This document shows, piece by piece, positions 1 through 9,602 of a stretch of DNA of 64,000 bases. Location: contig OW028758.1 of assembly GCA_932294355.1 (NCBI GenBank), forward strand, positions 10,456,501 through 10,520,500, in the 5' to 3' direction. The position numbers and the translations under genes were made by a program. Each line of letters begins with the position of its first letter. The first letter of the stretch is position 1. The notes beneath the pieces are model-generated. The model saw nothing but the letters and a program-made list of their open reading frames with translations. It had not been told where the DNA came from and ran no database searches. Source of the stretch: Aporophyla lueneburgensis. Taxonomy: Eukaryota; Arthropoda; Insecta; Lepidoptera; Noctuidae.

Positions 1-289
1 TATATGAGTTTACACAGATGATGACCTTCTCGAAGTCAATAATAGTAAGTGCAATGAAATATAGCAGAAGAGTGAAATAGTGTATGAATATTGCGACAGT
101 GGATGTGTTTATGTGATGAATATGTGTGATATTTATACGGTGAATGTGGGGACTCAAAATACGTGACTCAAGCGCATCCTAGAGGTAGTGCTCACCCCAC
201 TGCAAATTTCTTCTAAATCTCATAGGGAGCTTGATTTGAACGGGCAGTACTGCCATTGCTAACATAAGTTGGGATGACAACTCTTTTGA

Positions 290-432
290 AACTCACTTCG
301 CCTCCTTTTTCACAGAAGATTTTTTTTTAAATCGACTGACATCTACCAACCCGTACTGGGCCCGCGTGGTAGATTATGACACACTCCTTTTCACCGAGAG
401 GAGGGTTATGTACCAGCAGTGTGTGAGAAAAT
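290..432 (+). repeat. SINE family A fragment
   Basis: Diverged, 5'-truncated copy. It holds the body segment that reads 'catctaccaacccg.actgggcc' followed by a 'cgagaggagg' and 'cagcagtgtg' tail, matching the better copies at 829-1115 and 53278-53548 in reverse orientation. The tRNA-like head is missing. Confidence 0.6.
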
Positions 433-828
433 TTGAATTGATTTGGCTACCTTAGCGGATCTTCCTTAAATGAAAAATTTTCCAATCAAAATCAATCTAT
501 ATTACCAAGGTATATTATGGTTCATTATCCACCTACCGGTATAGCCTTAATCCTTGGTAAGTGAAATGCAAATACCCTCTCAAATGTGGACAATAATAAA
601 CTTCTGCCAACTAAGATAATTCTCGCAGAACTTTTTTCTATCAAATGGAATTCATTTACGAACTGGCCCAGTGCCAGAGATAGAATTTCTATTTCACTTC
701 TCCATTCGCTGTAAGTTTGTAACTGTATCTTTACTAACTTAATTTATAAATACTAAACTAAATAAAGTATGTACTAATCTAGGGGTATCTGATTTCGAAT
801 TTAATCAGGACGAAGTCATTTCGTTAAC
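433..828. other. No recognised feature
   Basis: AT-rich sequence with stops in all frames. I see no repeat family, RNA gene or promoter here. Confidence 0.5.
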
Positions 829-1115
829 CTAACATCATCAGCCTATAATGTTCCCACTGCTGGGACACAGGCCTCCTCTCGGTGAGAGGGAAAGGGCCAT
901 AATCCACCACGCGGGCCCAGTGCGGGTTGGTAGATGTCACATGTCTTTGATTTTTTTGGTTCTAGGACATGCCGGTTACCTCGCGATGTTTTCTTTCACC
1001 GTTTTAAGAGTAGTGATGATGAAATTATTTACACAAAGTAAAGCGCCTGCCTGGGTTCGAACCACGACCTGCAAATCGTAAGTCGGGGTCGATACCACTG
1101 GGCCACTATTACTTC
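829..1115 (-). mobile_element. SINE family A, near-complete tRNA-derived copy
   Basis: Read on the minus strand, the head carries an RNA polymerase III A box (TGGCCCAGTGG, complement of 1095-1105) and a B box (GGTTCGAACCC, complement of 1053-1063) about 32 nt apart, the spacing of a tRNA gene. The body continues leftward through 'cgcactgggcc' to a tail near 831 that reads 'cattataggctgatgatg'. The family recurs at least nine times in the window. A 77-codon frame inside it (848-1081, + strand) is not a gene. Confidence 0.8.
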
Positions 1116-1152
1116 TCTTTTCGCTGTAAGTTTGTTTTTGTATCTTAACTTA

Positions 1153-1362
1153 CATCCACACTATAATATTAAAAATGCAAAAGTAACTCTGTCTGTCTGT
1201 CTGTCTCGCTTTCCTGCTAAAACTACAGAACCGATTTAAATGAAATTTGGTGCACAGATAGTTTAGAGCCTGGAGGACATAGGATACTTTTTATCCCGGT
1301 AGTATGTTCCCGCGGGATAATTTCCAACCCACATGCGGGCGAAGCCGCTGGCAAAAGCTAGT
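1153..1362 (+). mobile_element. Helitron-like non-autonomous element
   Basis: Starts A^TCCACACTATAATATT and ends AAAAGCTAG^T, so both ends fit the Helitron rule (5' TC, 3' CTRR, insertion between A and T). The interior has a (GTCT)n run at about 1191-1208, the block 'actacagaaccgattt' and the 3' block 'gcgggcgaagccgctgg'. It resembles the short Lep1-type Helitron-like elements of Lepidoptera. There is no coding capacity. Confidence 0.65.
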
Positions 1363-1576
1363 AGTATTTAAATATTGAACTTATGTATATTATATATACT
1401 AATCTAGTCGTATCTGATTCCGAATCTAATCAGGATGATCAAATTATGTGAAGTTCTAATTACGTTTCCCGGTTAAATAATTAAGATATCTCTGGTAACG
1501 ATAAATATTTGATAAACGAGCGATGCCGTAGCACCTGATTATCCCAAATTATAGTAACTAAGTCTCCCTCATTATT

Positions 1577-1795
1577 TCAGCAAAAACACGTCCACTGCTG
1601 AACATAGACCTCCAATTTGGAGGGATTCGCCATAATCGCCACGCTTGGCAGGCGGTTAGGCGATCGCAGTATGGTGGTAGAATGCATAGCCAATATTCTC
1701 TAGTAAGTCCCTTAGTCGCCTTTTACGACGGACAGAAATGGGGTGGTGCTATTCTTTACGTCCGGCACCACATCACCACCAGTACCTAAGTAGGT
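1577..1795 (-). repeat. Dispersed repeat family B
   Basis: Contains the family signature in order: 'cgtccactgctg', 'cgccataatcgccacgcttgg', 'cgatcgcagtatggtgg', 'agtcccttagtcgcc' and 'tattctttacg'. By comparison with copies ending in (ATG)n, the element's sense strand is minus here. It looks like a LINE or SINE 3' region, but no diagnostic domain is visible. Confidence 0.7.
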
Positions 1796-1893
1796 ACATA
1801 TTAATTTTTAGTATCGCTCCTGAATATAATACAAAAAGTTATTTTTTAATACCCGGGTAAAAAATTACATTTCAAGTCTTTGTCGGTCCTATT

Positions 1894-2068
1894 ACAACAA
1901 CAAGGCTTTTCTTCAGGCACGATTTAAACCATTGAGCCTGTTTTTGAAATAAGAACCCAATATGAATAGCAATGCAGTTGATTTTACAAAACTGACAACT
2001 TAGTGGGTGCTAAGTTGTCATTTTTGTATTAAGAACTTTACTCAAATCGAAATAAAGTTGGAAATGTG
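1894..2068. repeat. Palindrome-centred MITE-like repeat, copy 1
   Basis: Matches 24504-24655 in the opposite orientation over the blocks 'aataagaacccaatatgaat', 'tgacaacttag' and 'agaactttactcaaat'. In this copy the centre is a perfect 11-bp inverted repeat (TGACAACTTAG / CTAAGTTGTCA at 1993-2003 and 2010-2020) with a 6-nt loop. Confidence 0.55.
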
Positions 2069-2074
2069 AAACTG

Positions 2075-2756
2075 GCTCAAGAGTTGTAAACGACGATAAG
2101 ACGGTGTGTTTGTTTTTTAATATAGGAATTTGACATTACAACTGTCAAATTACTATACGGGTGCAAAAAACGAACTTTAGCATCATAAATGGTTACTAAC
2201 CACGAGTATTCAAAAATTACAGAATAAATCAGCTGAAGATGGAAATCCCGATTATTTGTATAAAAAAATTCACAAAATATACGAAAAGGGCAACAACGAT
2301 TCTATTATTTAATAAACAAACCCTAAACAATCCTCGAAATAGACACCTACTTGAATGAACCCCAAAAAAAAAAAGGAAAATACACGTTTTCAACTCCAAA
2401 ATAACTGCACATTCAACCCTTCAAATGCGACGGGCATTTATAAGCCAGGGGCTCACAACCGCGATCAAGTTAAAAAAGTCCCGACAAGCTAAGAAAACAA
2501 ACGTCGTCAGTGAAAAAAAATAAATACAGAAACTGTGGAGTTGTTTATCTAGAGGGTTGGATGATGACGAAACTGTGCTGAGAGATAAATGAAACGACTT
2601 TACTGTTGATGTTGATGTACTGAAGTAGTGTTAAAAGAGACGCGGTTAATTTTAACTGTGATCTTTTTGACAGATGACAGATGAAGGGAGAAGTGATGGG
2701 GTATGATTTATGAGGACAGAAGTCTAATTTGATTCAGTTTAACAGACGATGATCAT
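2075..2756. other. No recognised feature
   Basis: Low-GC sequence with several A-runs. No coding potential and no repeat that I can match elsewhere in the window. Confidence 0.5.
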
Positions 2757-2998
2757 AATCTGCCTGCCTTTTCCCAACTATTTTGAGGTCAGCTTCCTGT
2801 CTGATCGGATGTAGCTGAATACTAGTATTTTATATGGAGCTACTGCCTATCTGACCTCCGCAACCCAGTAACCGGGTAACATGATACCTTTTAGTAAGGC
2901 TGGCTTTCAGACCTTCGGGCTTCTGATGACCAATAACTATTGTCAACGATCAACGAATTTCACCCAGGACCAACGGCTAACCGGCAAGAAAATACACA
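2757..2998 (-). repeat. Dispersed repeat family D (5S-like SINE), head missing
   Basis: Shows the D tail 'ttttcccaacta' + 'cggatgtagctgaata', the mid block 'ctgcctatctgacctcc', 'cccagtaaccgggtaac' and 'ttcgggcttctgatgacc', then 'ggaccaacggcta'. Read on the minus strand this is the body and 3' tail of family D. The 5S-rRNA-like head seen at 53845-54108 is absent. Confidence 0.7.
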
Positions 2999-3009
2999 TC
3001 TTCTGGCGT

Positions 3010-3470
3010 TATAAATAATGTATTCTGTCTTGTAAGTAATACATTACAACTTTTTTTTAATTTTACCAAAGCATATTAACATAAGGTTTTGTTCCTCACG
3101 ATCTGGCTAAATTTGTCTAAAATAAAACGAAGAATTAAACCCAAACAGCGAAATAATCTTCTTCTCAAATAACAATAAAAGCAAGTTCCATCTTGGTATG
3201 CTTGCAAATCTATGACATTACTTCAACAAGCTTATCCCAGACTTGAATACGGTACTAAATATTATCATAATAGCCATTTGTACAGACAGCCACAATCTCT
3301 GGGATTTCACAAATGAGAAAGGAAATATGTAGCCGTCAGAAATTGTATTATGACAAGTATTTTAGGTCTCCAGCGAAATATGGAGCATTTAATTATGAAA
3401 TTGCAATGTTAATATTGTTGAGAGGTAAAAAACATTTCATAACATGAGACCTGGAATCTCCGAAGGGTTA
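3010..3470. other. No recognised feature
   Basis: Unremarkable AT-rich sequence. Confidence 0.45.
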
Positions 3471-3648
3471 GGAAGAGGTATACCACACACACATCCACAT
3501 TTCGCAGGTCTGTTTGAGTCCCATGCAATAGGGGCGAGCCTGTTGCCATCAACCAAGCACAAACCTAGACTCCGAATGCTATTGAGAATTTCTTGATGGA
3601 AATTTCAATAATACTTCGCCCGACCTGGGAGTCGAACCCAGGTCATGC

Positions 3649-4046
3649 TTTTTTTTGTGGGTGGGAAATCATCAAATGACGACTCCCGCTCTGGATGGAG
3701 CGGAAGGGCGTGTCAGACTTTTACTGACTAAAGGTGTCTTCACACAGCGGGCGGGGCGCGGCGTGACGTGACGGCGACGCGACGCTGAGTAGTTGTAATG
3801 TACTAGATATTACGGACGACTTCACACAGAGCGCTCGGCGCGACGCGGCGTGGCGCGACGGTTCTGTATGAAGGCGGCGAGTCGCCGTCACGTCCCGCCG
3901 CGCCCCGCCCGCTGTGTGAAGACACTTAAAAACCCACCCGTGTTCCTTAAGTTGCCCATATGCCAGGGCCACGGTACCTCTTTCGAACTGATCTCGCGAC
4001 CCTGGCAGGTATCGGTCCTAGCAGACGCCTTCAGTACTGCTGACAT
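3649..4046 (-). mobile_element. R1-clade-like LINE 3' tail (copy a), interrupted by a MITE
   Basis: Poly-T at 3649-3656 marks the 3' poly-A on the minus strand. It is followed by the family block 'ggaaatcatcaaatgacg', 'cccgctctgg', 'cagacttttactgacta', 'acccacccgtgttcctt' and 'tctcgcgaccctggcagg'. It extends about 35 bp further 5' than most short copies, to 'actgctgacat'. The block is broken at 3733 by a MITE. Target duplication 3636-3648 / 4047-4059, two mismatches in 13. Confidence 0.75.
3733..3926. mobile_element. GC-rich MITE with ~40-bp terminal inverted repeats
   Basis: The left end GTGTCTTCACACAGCGGGCG and the complement of the right end are identical for about 30 bp, and the match continues with one difference to about 40 bp. 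The element is strikingly GC- and CpG-rich against AT-rich surroundings. It interrupts a LINE tail whose uninterrupted sequence (gactaaaacccac) is known from other copies. Flanking TAAA occurs at 3729-3732 and 3927-3930. The short duplication would fit a Harbinger-like or similar DNA transposon, but the superfamily is not settled. Frames at 3721-4118 are artefacts of this palindrome. Confidence 0.8.
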
Positions 4047-4117
4047 ACCCAGGTGATACTCAGGAGTAGCGATTGCGACGACTAGAGCAACTACTCTTAA
4101 GAAAATTAAAATAATCA

Positions 4118-4345
4118 TTATCCGCCTAGCGTGTACCGAACTATGTTGCGCTCGGCTTCCTGTCTAACCGAATGCAGCTGGACAAAATGCTGGAGCTAAC
4201 TAAATACTTCTTGGCAAGACTGGTTATCTGGCTTTCAAGCTACTGATGACCCGTAACAGCTGTCGAAGATCTGAGAATGACAGACGGGAACAACGGCTTA
4301 ACGTGCTTTCCGAGGCACGGAGGAGTCTCGGTATGTAAAGCATTC
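4118..4345 (-). repeat. Dispersed repeat family D copy
   Basis: Carries 'ctatgttgcgctcggcttcc', 'ccgaatgcagctgg', 'gatgacccgtaac', 'gtcgaagatctg', 'ggcttaacgtgctttccgag' and 'gagtctcggtatgtaaag'. It runs from the D tail up to just before the 5S-like head, which is lost. Confidence 0.7.
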
Positions 4346-4359
4346 GCAACAGTTTGTTG

Positions 4360-4471
4360 TGCCACTTCTTCCCAGCTTAAGCACTAGGAAGCGGTAAAGG
4401 GTGGGCGTAATGGGAGACTGCCTTATGCAATTGTGACGTTCGAAAAGTGCTGATCGTCAGCCTAATTTGAA
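4360..4471. repeat. LINE-tail-like repeat, left part; target of the piggyBac-like insertion
   Basis: 'gtgccacttcttcccagctt', 'aagcactaggaag' and 'gttcgaaaagtgctgatcgt' match 8360-8520 in reverse complement. The repeat resumes at 5524 ('aatgacttttgatttt'), so the piggyBac-like element splits it. Confidence 0.65.
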
Positions 4472-4475
4472 TTAA

Positions 4476-5519
4476 CTCTTTCAGTCTTGGTGGTTAGTGT
4501 CGCTAACCACCTCTTTCCGAATTATTTAATTAAAATCTGTACCATGTAGCGACAATCAGTAGAATCATCATAAAAGCTTGAATCTTGTATGACAAGAAGC
4601 GACCAGTTGGTGTTTTATTGAATTAATGACAGTTTATTAGCGTTAAACTTAATATTGCGCTAACGAACTTTTATTCGCATGTTTGATAAAAGAAACTGTG
4701 AAACGGGTATGTAAGCTTTTTTCTTCAATGTTTTTTACTCAATGTGTTTTCATATATCTATATTATACGTGTGCACATAAAAGTACTGTTATTTTTGTGT
4801 TTCCAATGTGTATTCACATCGAAAATCTGGTGGTTAGTGACAATAACCACCATGACTGTTGCGGGTTTCTGGTCATAACCTTCATGAAACTTATGCATGT
4901 AACTATTAGTGTCTTTTCGTATTTTGTAACAGTATGTCGCGCCGGCTAACAGATAAAGAAATCACAGAATACTTGTTTAGACATTTCTTCAGCTAACGAG
5001 AGTATTTGTAACGACAAGGATGACGAATATACAGAAGTTCAGCCAAATCCGCTGGTGTTAGTTGATTTGATTGGAGAAATTTCAAGTAACCGATTATAAC
5101 AACATTGATTCCGACGATGACCTCCGTTTGTCTAGCTTAGTACGCCGGAAAAATGCTGAACATAGCAATAAAATATTTCCAGTACCTACCGTATGGCATT
5201 GCAAAAAATGTAAAGTGCCCCCTTGCTTACGCAAAAGAAACACTTGTTTTCTGATTGTCATAAAAAGTAATTTTACATCATTTTGCCTGTGGAAAAGTTC
5301 ATTGTAACATAAAATATTTATAAATATTATACATCATTCTTCATTGTTTTCTTTGTATCAATAGTCACGGTGGTTAGTGTCACTAGCCACCTCATCCCTC
5401 GAAAGCCTTAACACCTAGATTTTTTTCCCTAGTGTATGTGATATTTTAGTTGTTAATGATGCTAAAACTAAAATAAAAATCTTCAAAATATTCTTAATGT
5501 AAAAGCGTGACTGAAAGAG
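4476..5519 (+). mobile_element. piggyBac-like element, internally deleted (1,044 bp)
   Basis: Flanked by TTAA at 4472-4475 and 5520-5523, the target duplication of piggyBac elements. The ends are inverted repeats: CTCTTTCAGTC on the left and GACTGAAAGAG on the right. Inside are three copies of an imperfect palindrome built on 'ggtggttagtgtc.ctaaccacc' (about 4489-4512, 4829-4851, 5370-5393), two near the ends and one central. It carries only the start and the cysteine-containing end of a transposase-like reading frame (see 4934-5307), so it cannot move by itself. Confidence 0.8.
4934..5307 (+). pseudogene. Decayed piggyBac-like transposase (N- and C-terminal remnants)
   Basis: The frame begins MSRRLTDKEI and reaches a TAA stop after 20 codons. 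Homologous-looking sequence continues in another frame as an acidic stretch (E-Y-T-E-V-Q-P-N-P then D-Y-N-N-I-D-S-D-D-D), typical of the N-terminal region of piggyBac transposases. It ends with W-H-C-K-K-C-K-V-P-P-C (from about 5192), resembling the C-terminal cysteine-rich domain. The whole DDD catalytic core, several hundred residues in the family, is missing, and at least one stop and one frameshift are present. The assignment rests on these motifs plus the TTAA-flanked ends. No function is expected. Confidence 0.6.
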
Positions 5520-5523
5520 TTAA

Positions 5524-6555
5524 AATGACTTTTGATTTTATGCTCATCCATTCTCGGACCGATCTTGACAAGAGTAGCTTAACTTTGATGATCGACCTGT
5601 GCGGTATTCCTTTTATTTATTCGAAAACTCAACAGCCTATTATTGATTTACATGAACTATAAATACTCACCTTACTATCAGCGCAATGCACTTGCGTCCA
5701 AGTTACTAAGCATCTTAGAGTCTGCATACACTGCACAGTGATAGCGAGATCATTTCAATTATCTCTTAACCCAATAACAGTTTCATGGCATTGATAAAAC
5801 AAGTCGCACGGCACAGCACTGCACGGCATTCATGCTGAATTTTGGCATTAAATACAAAATACACGCAGACGAACTCCTTGGCTAAAGCTAGTCAAATATA
5901 TTTTACTAGCACCTCAAAAAAAAACATATCTAGCCAGCTTTTATGATAATTCCAGCCAATATCATTGTACTACTTCATAAGAAGAGAAAAAGGGGCCTAT
6001 TTACATACAAAAGCGAAAGAATTGAACAGGTGAGGCTTATAAGAAAGCCGTAAATAAAATCATGAAATAAGATTGGATGCCAGATGTTTTAGTAACGTCT
6101 GGAGTGCAGTTGAGAACTGGCATCTGGTCCTGGCATCTTGTGAAACTGTGGACGGAATGTTTAGAGAAGGACAGATTTAAAAAAAATGGATGTAATTTTA
6201 ATTTAAAGAACAACTGTCACTAAGTCCTTGTTCTCAAATTAAGTAATTCTTTAATGATATGGCATTCGTGATACACGGCCATCCTAGTACGAATGCCAAA
6301 GCACTCCTGTGACACTTAAGTGCAAATTACAGAAGCCCAAATCTATTTTTAAGGAGATTTACTATATACCTACATATTATAAAGATTTTTTTTTAAATAT
6401 TTATATTGACATAATTGTTTACATAAATTTTGTTTGAAGACTCCTGAACTAGTTGTACCTGTATGTCAGGAGTCAGCGCCCTCTCCCATTATATTTGTCT
6501 TTGAAGTATGAAGTACGTTTTGTGTTTGAATTATAAAGACATACATATCTACATA
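5524..6555. other. No recognised feature
   Basis: Apart from the first ~20 bp (the right part of the split repeat), this is AT-rich sequence without recognisable repeat, RNA or coding signal. Confidence 0.45.
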
Positions 6556-6559
6556 TGTA

Positions 6560-6690
6560 CATAAACTCACGCCATTTTCCCATAGCGGTAGGCAGAAACT
6601 ACAGAACTCTACCTGCTACGAACATTACACATACTATTTTTGCCTCGTTTCAAGTTTATACATCTGGTCATACACGCTGGTTACCAGCAC
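6560..6690. repeat. Dispersed repeat family H
   Basis: The block 'actcacgccattttccca', 'taggcagaaactacagaa', 'cctgctacga' recurs at 32368-32420. Such blocks are common in moth genomes; the parent element is not clear. Confidence 0.45.
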
Positions 6691-6706
6691 TACCCAGCTG
6701 ACCCTT

Positions 6707-7489
6707 TTTTTTTTTTTTTTTCTGGATGGGAAATCATCAAATGACTTCTCCCGCTCTGGGTGGAGCGGGAGGGCGTGTCAGACTTTTACTGACTAAAACC
6801 CACCCGTGTTCCATCAGTTGCCCATGTGCCAGGGTCACGGTATCTCTTTCGAACAATCACGCGACCCCGGCAGGCATCGGTCCTAGTAGACCCCTACACT
6901 GCTGCTGACATCTCTTTGAGGCGCGCGTGGAACACTGCGCGCCGTCGACCCGAGCCTGGTCCTTACCGGGCGACGAGCTACCCATTGCTCGCCACCCGCA
7001 AGCTCGCGCCTACGGTGGCCGGGAGTCCGCGATCGACTCCCGACGCCCGGGGCGTCTCCTCCTGCGGCGGCTAGGGGCGTGAGGGCGCAGAGACTGCCAC
7101 TCCCTCACGCGCCCCGCCTCCTCCTTCGCGAGCATTACTGCTTCGCAGAAGGAGGTGACGGCTTCCCATTCCCTCTCGCTCCGTACCATGGCTCGCACCA
7201 GGGCCGGACGCGAGAGGTCGCCGCCGCCGATCGCCTCCACGAGGACACGGCGGTGCTCCGCCCAGGCAGGGCACACCTCCACCGTATGCTCCACCGTGTC
7301 CTCCAGACGATCCTCGCAATGGAAACACCCGGACGTATCCTCCCGCTTTATCCTGAACAGGAACCCACCGAAGCACCCATGCCCGGTGAGAACCTGCGTC
7401 AGGCGGAAGGTGAGGACGCCGTGACGCCTCTCTATCCACTCCTCAAAGAGGGGACTTACCGCCGCAATAGTGGCGTGCCCAGCACTGGG
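6707..7489 (-). mobile_element. R1-clade-like LINE, 5'-truncated 783-bp copy (copy b)
   Basis: A perfect 16-bp target duplication (tacccagctgaccctt) lies at 6691-6706 and 7490-7505. Poly-T at 6707-6721 is the poly-A tail of a minus-strand insertion. The 3' UTR spans about 6722-7009 and the rest codes for the LINE protein's C-terminus. This is the longest copy in the window and the reference for ten shorter relatives. The perfect duplication indicates a fairly recent insertion. Confidence 0.85.
7010..7489 (-). CDS. LINE ORF2 C-terminal fragment with CCHC zinc knuckle
   Basis: This is the end of an R1-clade-like retrotransposon polyprotein, downstream of the reverse transcriptase. In the open frame 7522-7010 (170 residues) the first 11 residues are flanking DNA; the LINE part begins at the proline in position 12. 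Residues 38-69 hold a 'LTFRLTQVLTGHG.F..FLFRI' stretch followed by C66-x2-C69-x9-H79-x4-C84, the C-terminal zinc knuckle typical of this clade, with 'EDTVEHTVEVCPAW' around it. The tail is arginine-rich. There is no start codon of its own and no reverse transcriptase or endonuclease here, so the fragment is inactive. R1 clade is the best fit from the knuckle; a related Jockey-group clade is possible. Confidence 0.75.
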   Translation of the reverse strand, partial: PSAGHATIAAVSPLFEEWIERRHGVLTFRLTQVLTGHGCFGGFLFRIKREDTSGCFHCEDRLEDTVEHTVEVCPAWAEHRRVLVEAIGGGDLSRPALVRAMVRSEREWEAVTSFCEAVMLAKEEAGRVREWQSLRPHAPSRRRRRRPGRRESIADSRPP

Positions 7490-7505
7490 TACCCAGCTGA
7501 CCCTT

Positions 7506-7805
7506 CTGAAGAACATTCCCATCAGAATTTTACGTGTAGTGTTTTTATTTCGTAAATTGACCTGTTTCTTTTTGCTTGTTGTCAGACAGTCGTCTAGCCG
7601 TCCATTGTCTATACCTACTCTATAATGAATCGTTTGAAGGACACTGAACGAGACACAATAGAGGTTTTATTTTTATTACGCCTATGGGCGCTTAGTAGAC
7701 ATTCAGTGTTATCTTGGTATCTTAGTTTTTTACTTAAGTAATTGACGCTCTTTCAGTTTTGTTCTTCTATCATTGCGATAGCAACTACCTATACATTTAG
7801 GTACC
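7506..7805. other. No recognised feature
   Basis: Short AT-rich spacer between a LINE and a Helitron-like copy. Confidence 0.4.
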
Positions 7806-7811
7806 GAAACC

Positions 7812-8030
7812 AATTTATTTGATGCTGGCTTTTGCCAGCGGCTTCGCCCGAATGGAGGTCGAAACTTATCATCCCACGGGCACATACTACCGGGATAACA
7901 AGTATCGTATGTGTTAATCCAGTTTACAATTTATCTGTGTGCTAAATTTCGTAAAAATTCACTCAGCATTTTTTGGTTCATCCAACATCCAAACATACAA
8001 ATTTATAAAATTCGTAGGACTATATTAATT
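7812..8030 (-). mobile_element. Helitron-like element, diverged copy
   Basis: 'cttttgccagcggcttcgcc' at the left is the complement of the family's 3' end. It is followed by 'ccgggataacaagtatc', 'ctgtgtgctaaatttcgt' and 'aacatacaaatttataaa'. The terminal CTAG has mutated to CCAG. Confidence 0.55.
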
Positions 8031-8359
8031 GTAACTTCTAAATCATTGTTAACTCTATGTTCGAAGCACCTGTCTTAAGCGGCGACATGTCGCGCGAATT
8101 TCAAAATCGGCTCCAGTTTTTGTTTTTGGTTACATCGAGACTACCTATTTATGGAACAGGAGTATTTTTATCGCGCCTTTGAAAATCAATCTTTAGATAT
8201 TCTCTTGTATCTATTGTCTGCTTAGTAATTAGCTGTTCCAGATTAATTATCGACTATTCTGCTGTAATCTGGCTTATAACTTCAAATCTGTCTAAGCTTT
8301 GGTTATTTTTAGATGGATATACTGGCGAAATGTGGGTGTTAGTACTATAAGTGTACAAA

Positions 8360-8520
8360 ATGAAAATCAAAAGTCGTTTATTCAAATTAGGCTGAGGATC
8401 AGCACTTTTCGAACGTCAAAATGACAAAAGACAGTCCGCCAAAATGCCCGCCCGTCACCACTTCCTAGTGCTTTAGCTGGAAAGAAGTGGTACCTCTGCC
8501 TAACCCTCTGGTGGAATACA
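8360..8520. repeat. LINE-tail-like repeat, uninterrupted paralogue of the 4360/5524 site
   Basis: Reverse complement of the repeat at 4360-4471 + 5524-5540: 'aatcaaaagtcgtttattca', 'ggctgaggatcagcactttt', 'cttcctagtgcttt'. There is no insertion where the piggyBac-like element sits in the other copy. Confidence 0.65.
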
Positions 8521-8561
8521 AGCATGGTGTTATGTGCTATGTGTGTGTATTATACGCTTAT

Positions 8562-8810
8562 CTATACTAATATTATAAAGTTGAGTTTGTTTGTTTGTTG
8601 GATTGAACGCGCTAATCTCAGGAACTGCTGGTCCGAATTGAAAATCTTTCTGTGTTGGGCCTATTTATTGAGGAAGGCTAACATCACGCTACAACTAAGA
8701 GCAGTAATGAAAAATGTGGCAAAAACGGGGAAAATCGCACGGGTAGGCGATTCGACGCGACGGGAACAAGAAATTTAACGCGGACGAAGTCGTGGGCAGA
8801 AGTATCATAT
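8562..8810 (+). mobile_element. Helitron-like element, second subfamily
   Basis: Starts 'atctatactaatattataaa' and continues with 'cgctaatctcaggaactgct', 'gggcctatttattgaggaag', 'acggggaaaatcgcacggg' and ends 'gcggacgaagtcgtgggcag'. The last bases (CTAG) are lost. It is parallel to the better copy at 10242-10522. Confidence 0.6.
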
Positions 8811-8814
8811 AAAT

Positions 8815-9600
8815 CGCCACATGCGGACTCCGCATCACACTGACTGAGAATGACATACACTGATGATGATGATGACTCTTAGCAACCGTAATTAACATGG
8901 TTACCGACCCTTTTCCTACAGGACCCTAATAAACTAAACAAAAACCTCACCCACCAAAACTCTCCTAAGCAGAAACCTCATAAACACCAAGAGCTTCAAA
9001 GACGTAATCCGTACGTCCCTAGGACGTATAGAGATACAAGCTACGCTTTTGGGACACAATGTGCACGCCCCTTGGACGTACACTTATTGTTTCAAGTCGC
9101 TCAAATGCTTCGGCTAGATTAGACGCTGATACTCTGGTTCTAGAACAATGGCCGTATTCTGAGGACCCATTCTGTGCTAGTGTTTGATACCTTATCGGTA
9201 GAATTCAGGTGGAGAATCGTCTTGCGGCGCTTTGGAGCGCCTAGCTCGAGTAGGCAAAGGAATGCACTGAAGTGATATAAGCTGTTGATTGAATAGAAGT
9301 TAAGATTAAGACAGGGTATATACCTGTATCTTACGTATTAAGCACAACACAGCCAGAGTAGCCCGCGTAATTCAAACTTTCTTATTTATATAAATAAATT
9401 TGAGACTGTAACACGTGTGGAATTATAATAATGAAAATCATCAAACAACCCTCTGAAGTTAAATTAATCCATTCAAAAGTAATTCAAGAGAATGACTTTT
9501 CCATGACATAGTCGTTAAAAACAAAGTGAAATAGAAATGAGTTATAGGACGATTTCTATTCAAAGTTACTTAACAGTTTCAATTACTTATTAGCTTATAT
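8815..9600. other. No recognised feature apart from a short (ATG)n run
   Basis: A (GAT)n microsatellite lies at about 8860-8876. The rest is unremarkable. Confidence 0.45.
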
Positions 9601-9602
9601 TT

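Larger units (their letters stand above)
3475..4098 (-). mobile_element. tRNA-derived SINE S1, split by a LINE insertion
   Basis: Two parts of one SINE flank an insertion. On the minus strand the head lies at 4047-4098 (A-box-like 'gctctagtcgtcg', then 'cgctactcctgag') and the body at 3475-3648 (B box GGTTCGACTCC, then 'ggttgatggcaacag'). Joining the two reproduces the order seen in the intact copy at 28483-28680. The gap is the LINE tail at 3649-4046, with a 13-bp target duplication on both sides (acccaggtcatgc / acccaggtgatac). Confidence 0.75.

Noticed and set aside
848..1081. 77-codon open frame
   Set aside because: Lies wholly inside a tRNA-derived SINE copy whose other copies are not open.
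3721..4118. Three overlapping frames around a GC-rich block
   Set aside because: They are created by the inverted repeats of a MITE inside a LINE tail.
7079..7555. 158-codon frame on the + strand
   Set aside because: Antisense shadow of the LINE C-terminal coding region; it has no domain, whereas the minus strand shows a zinc knuckle.
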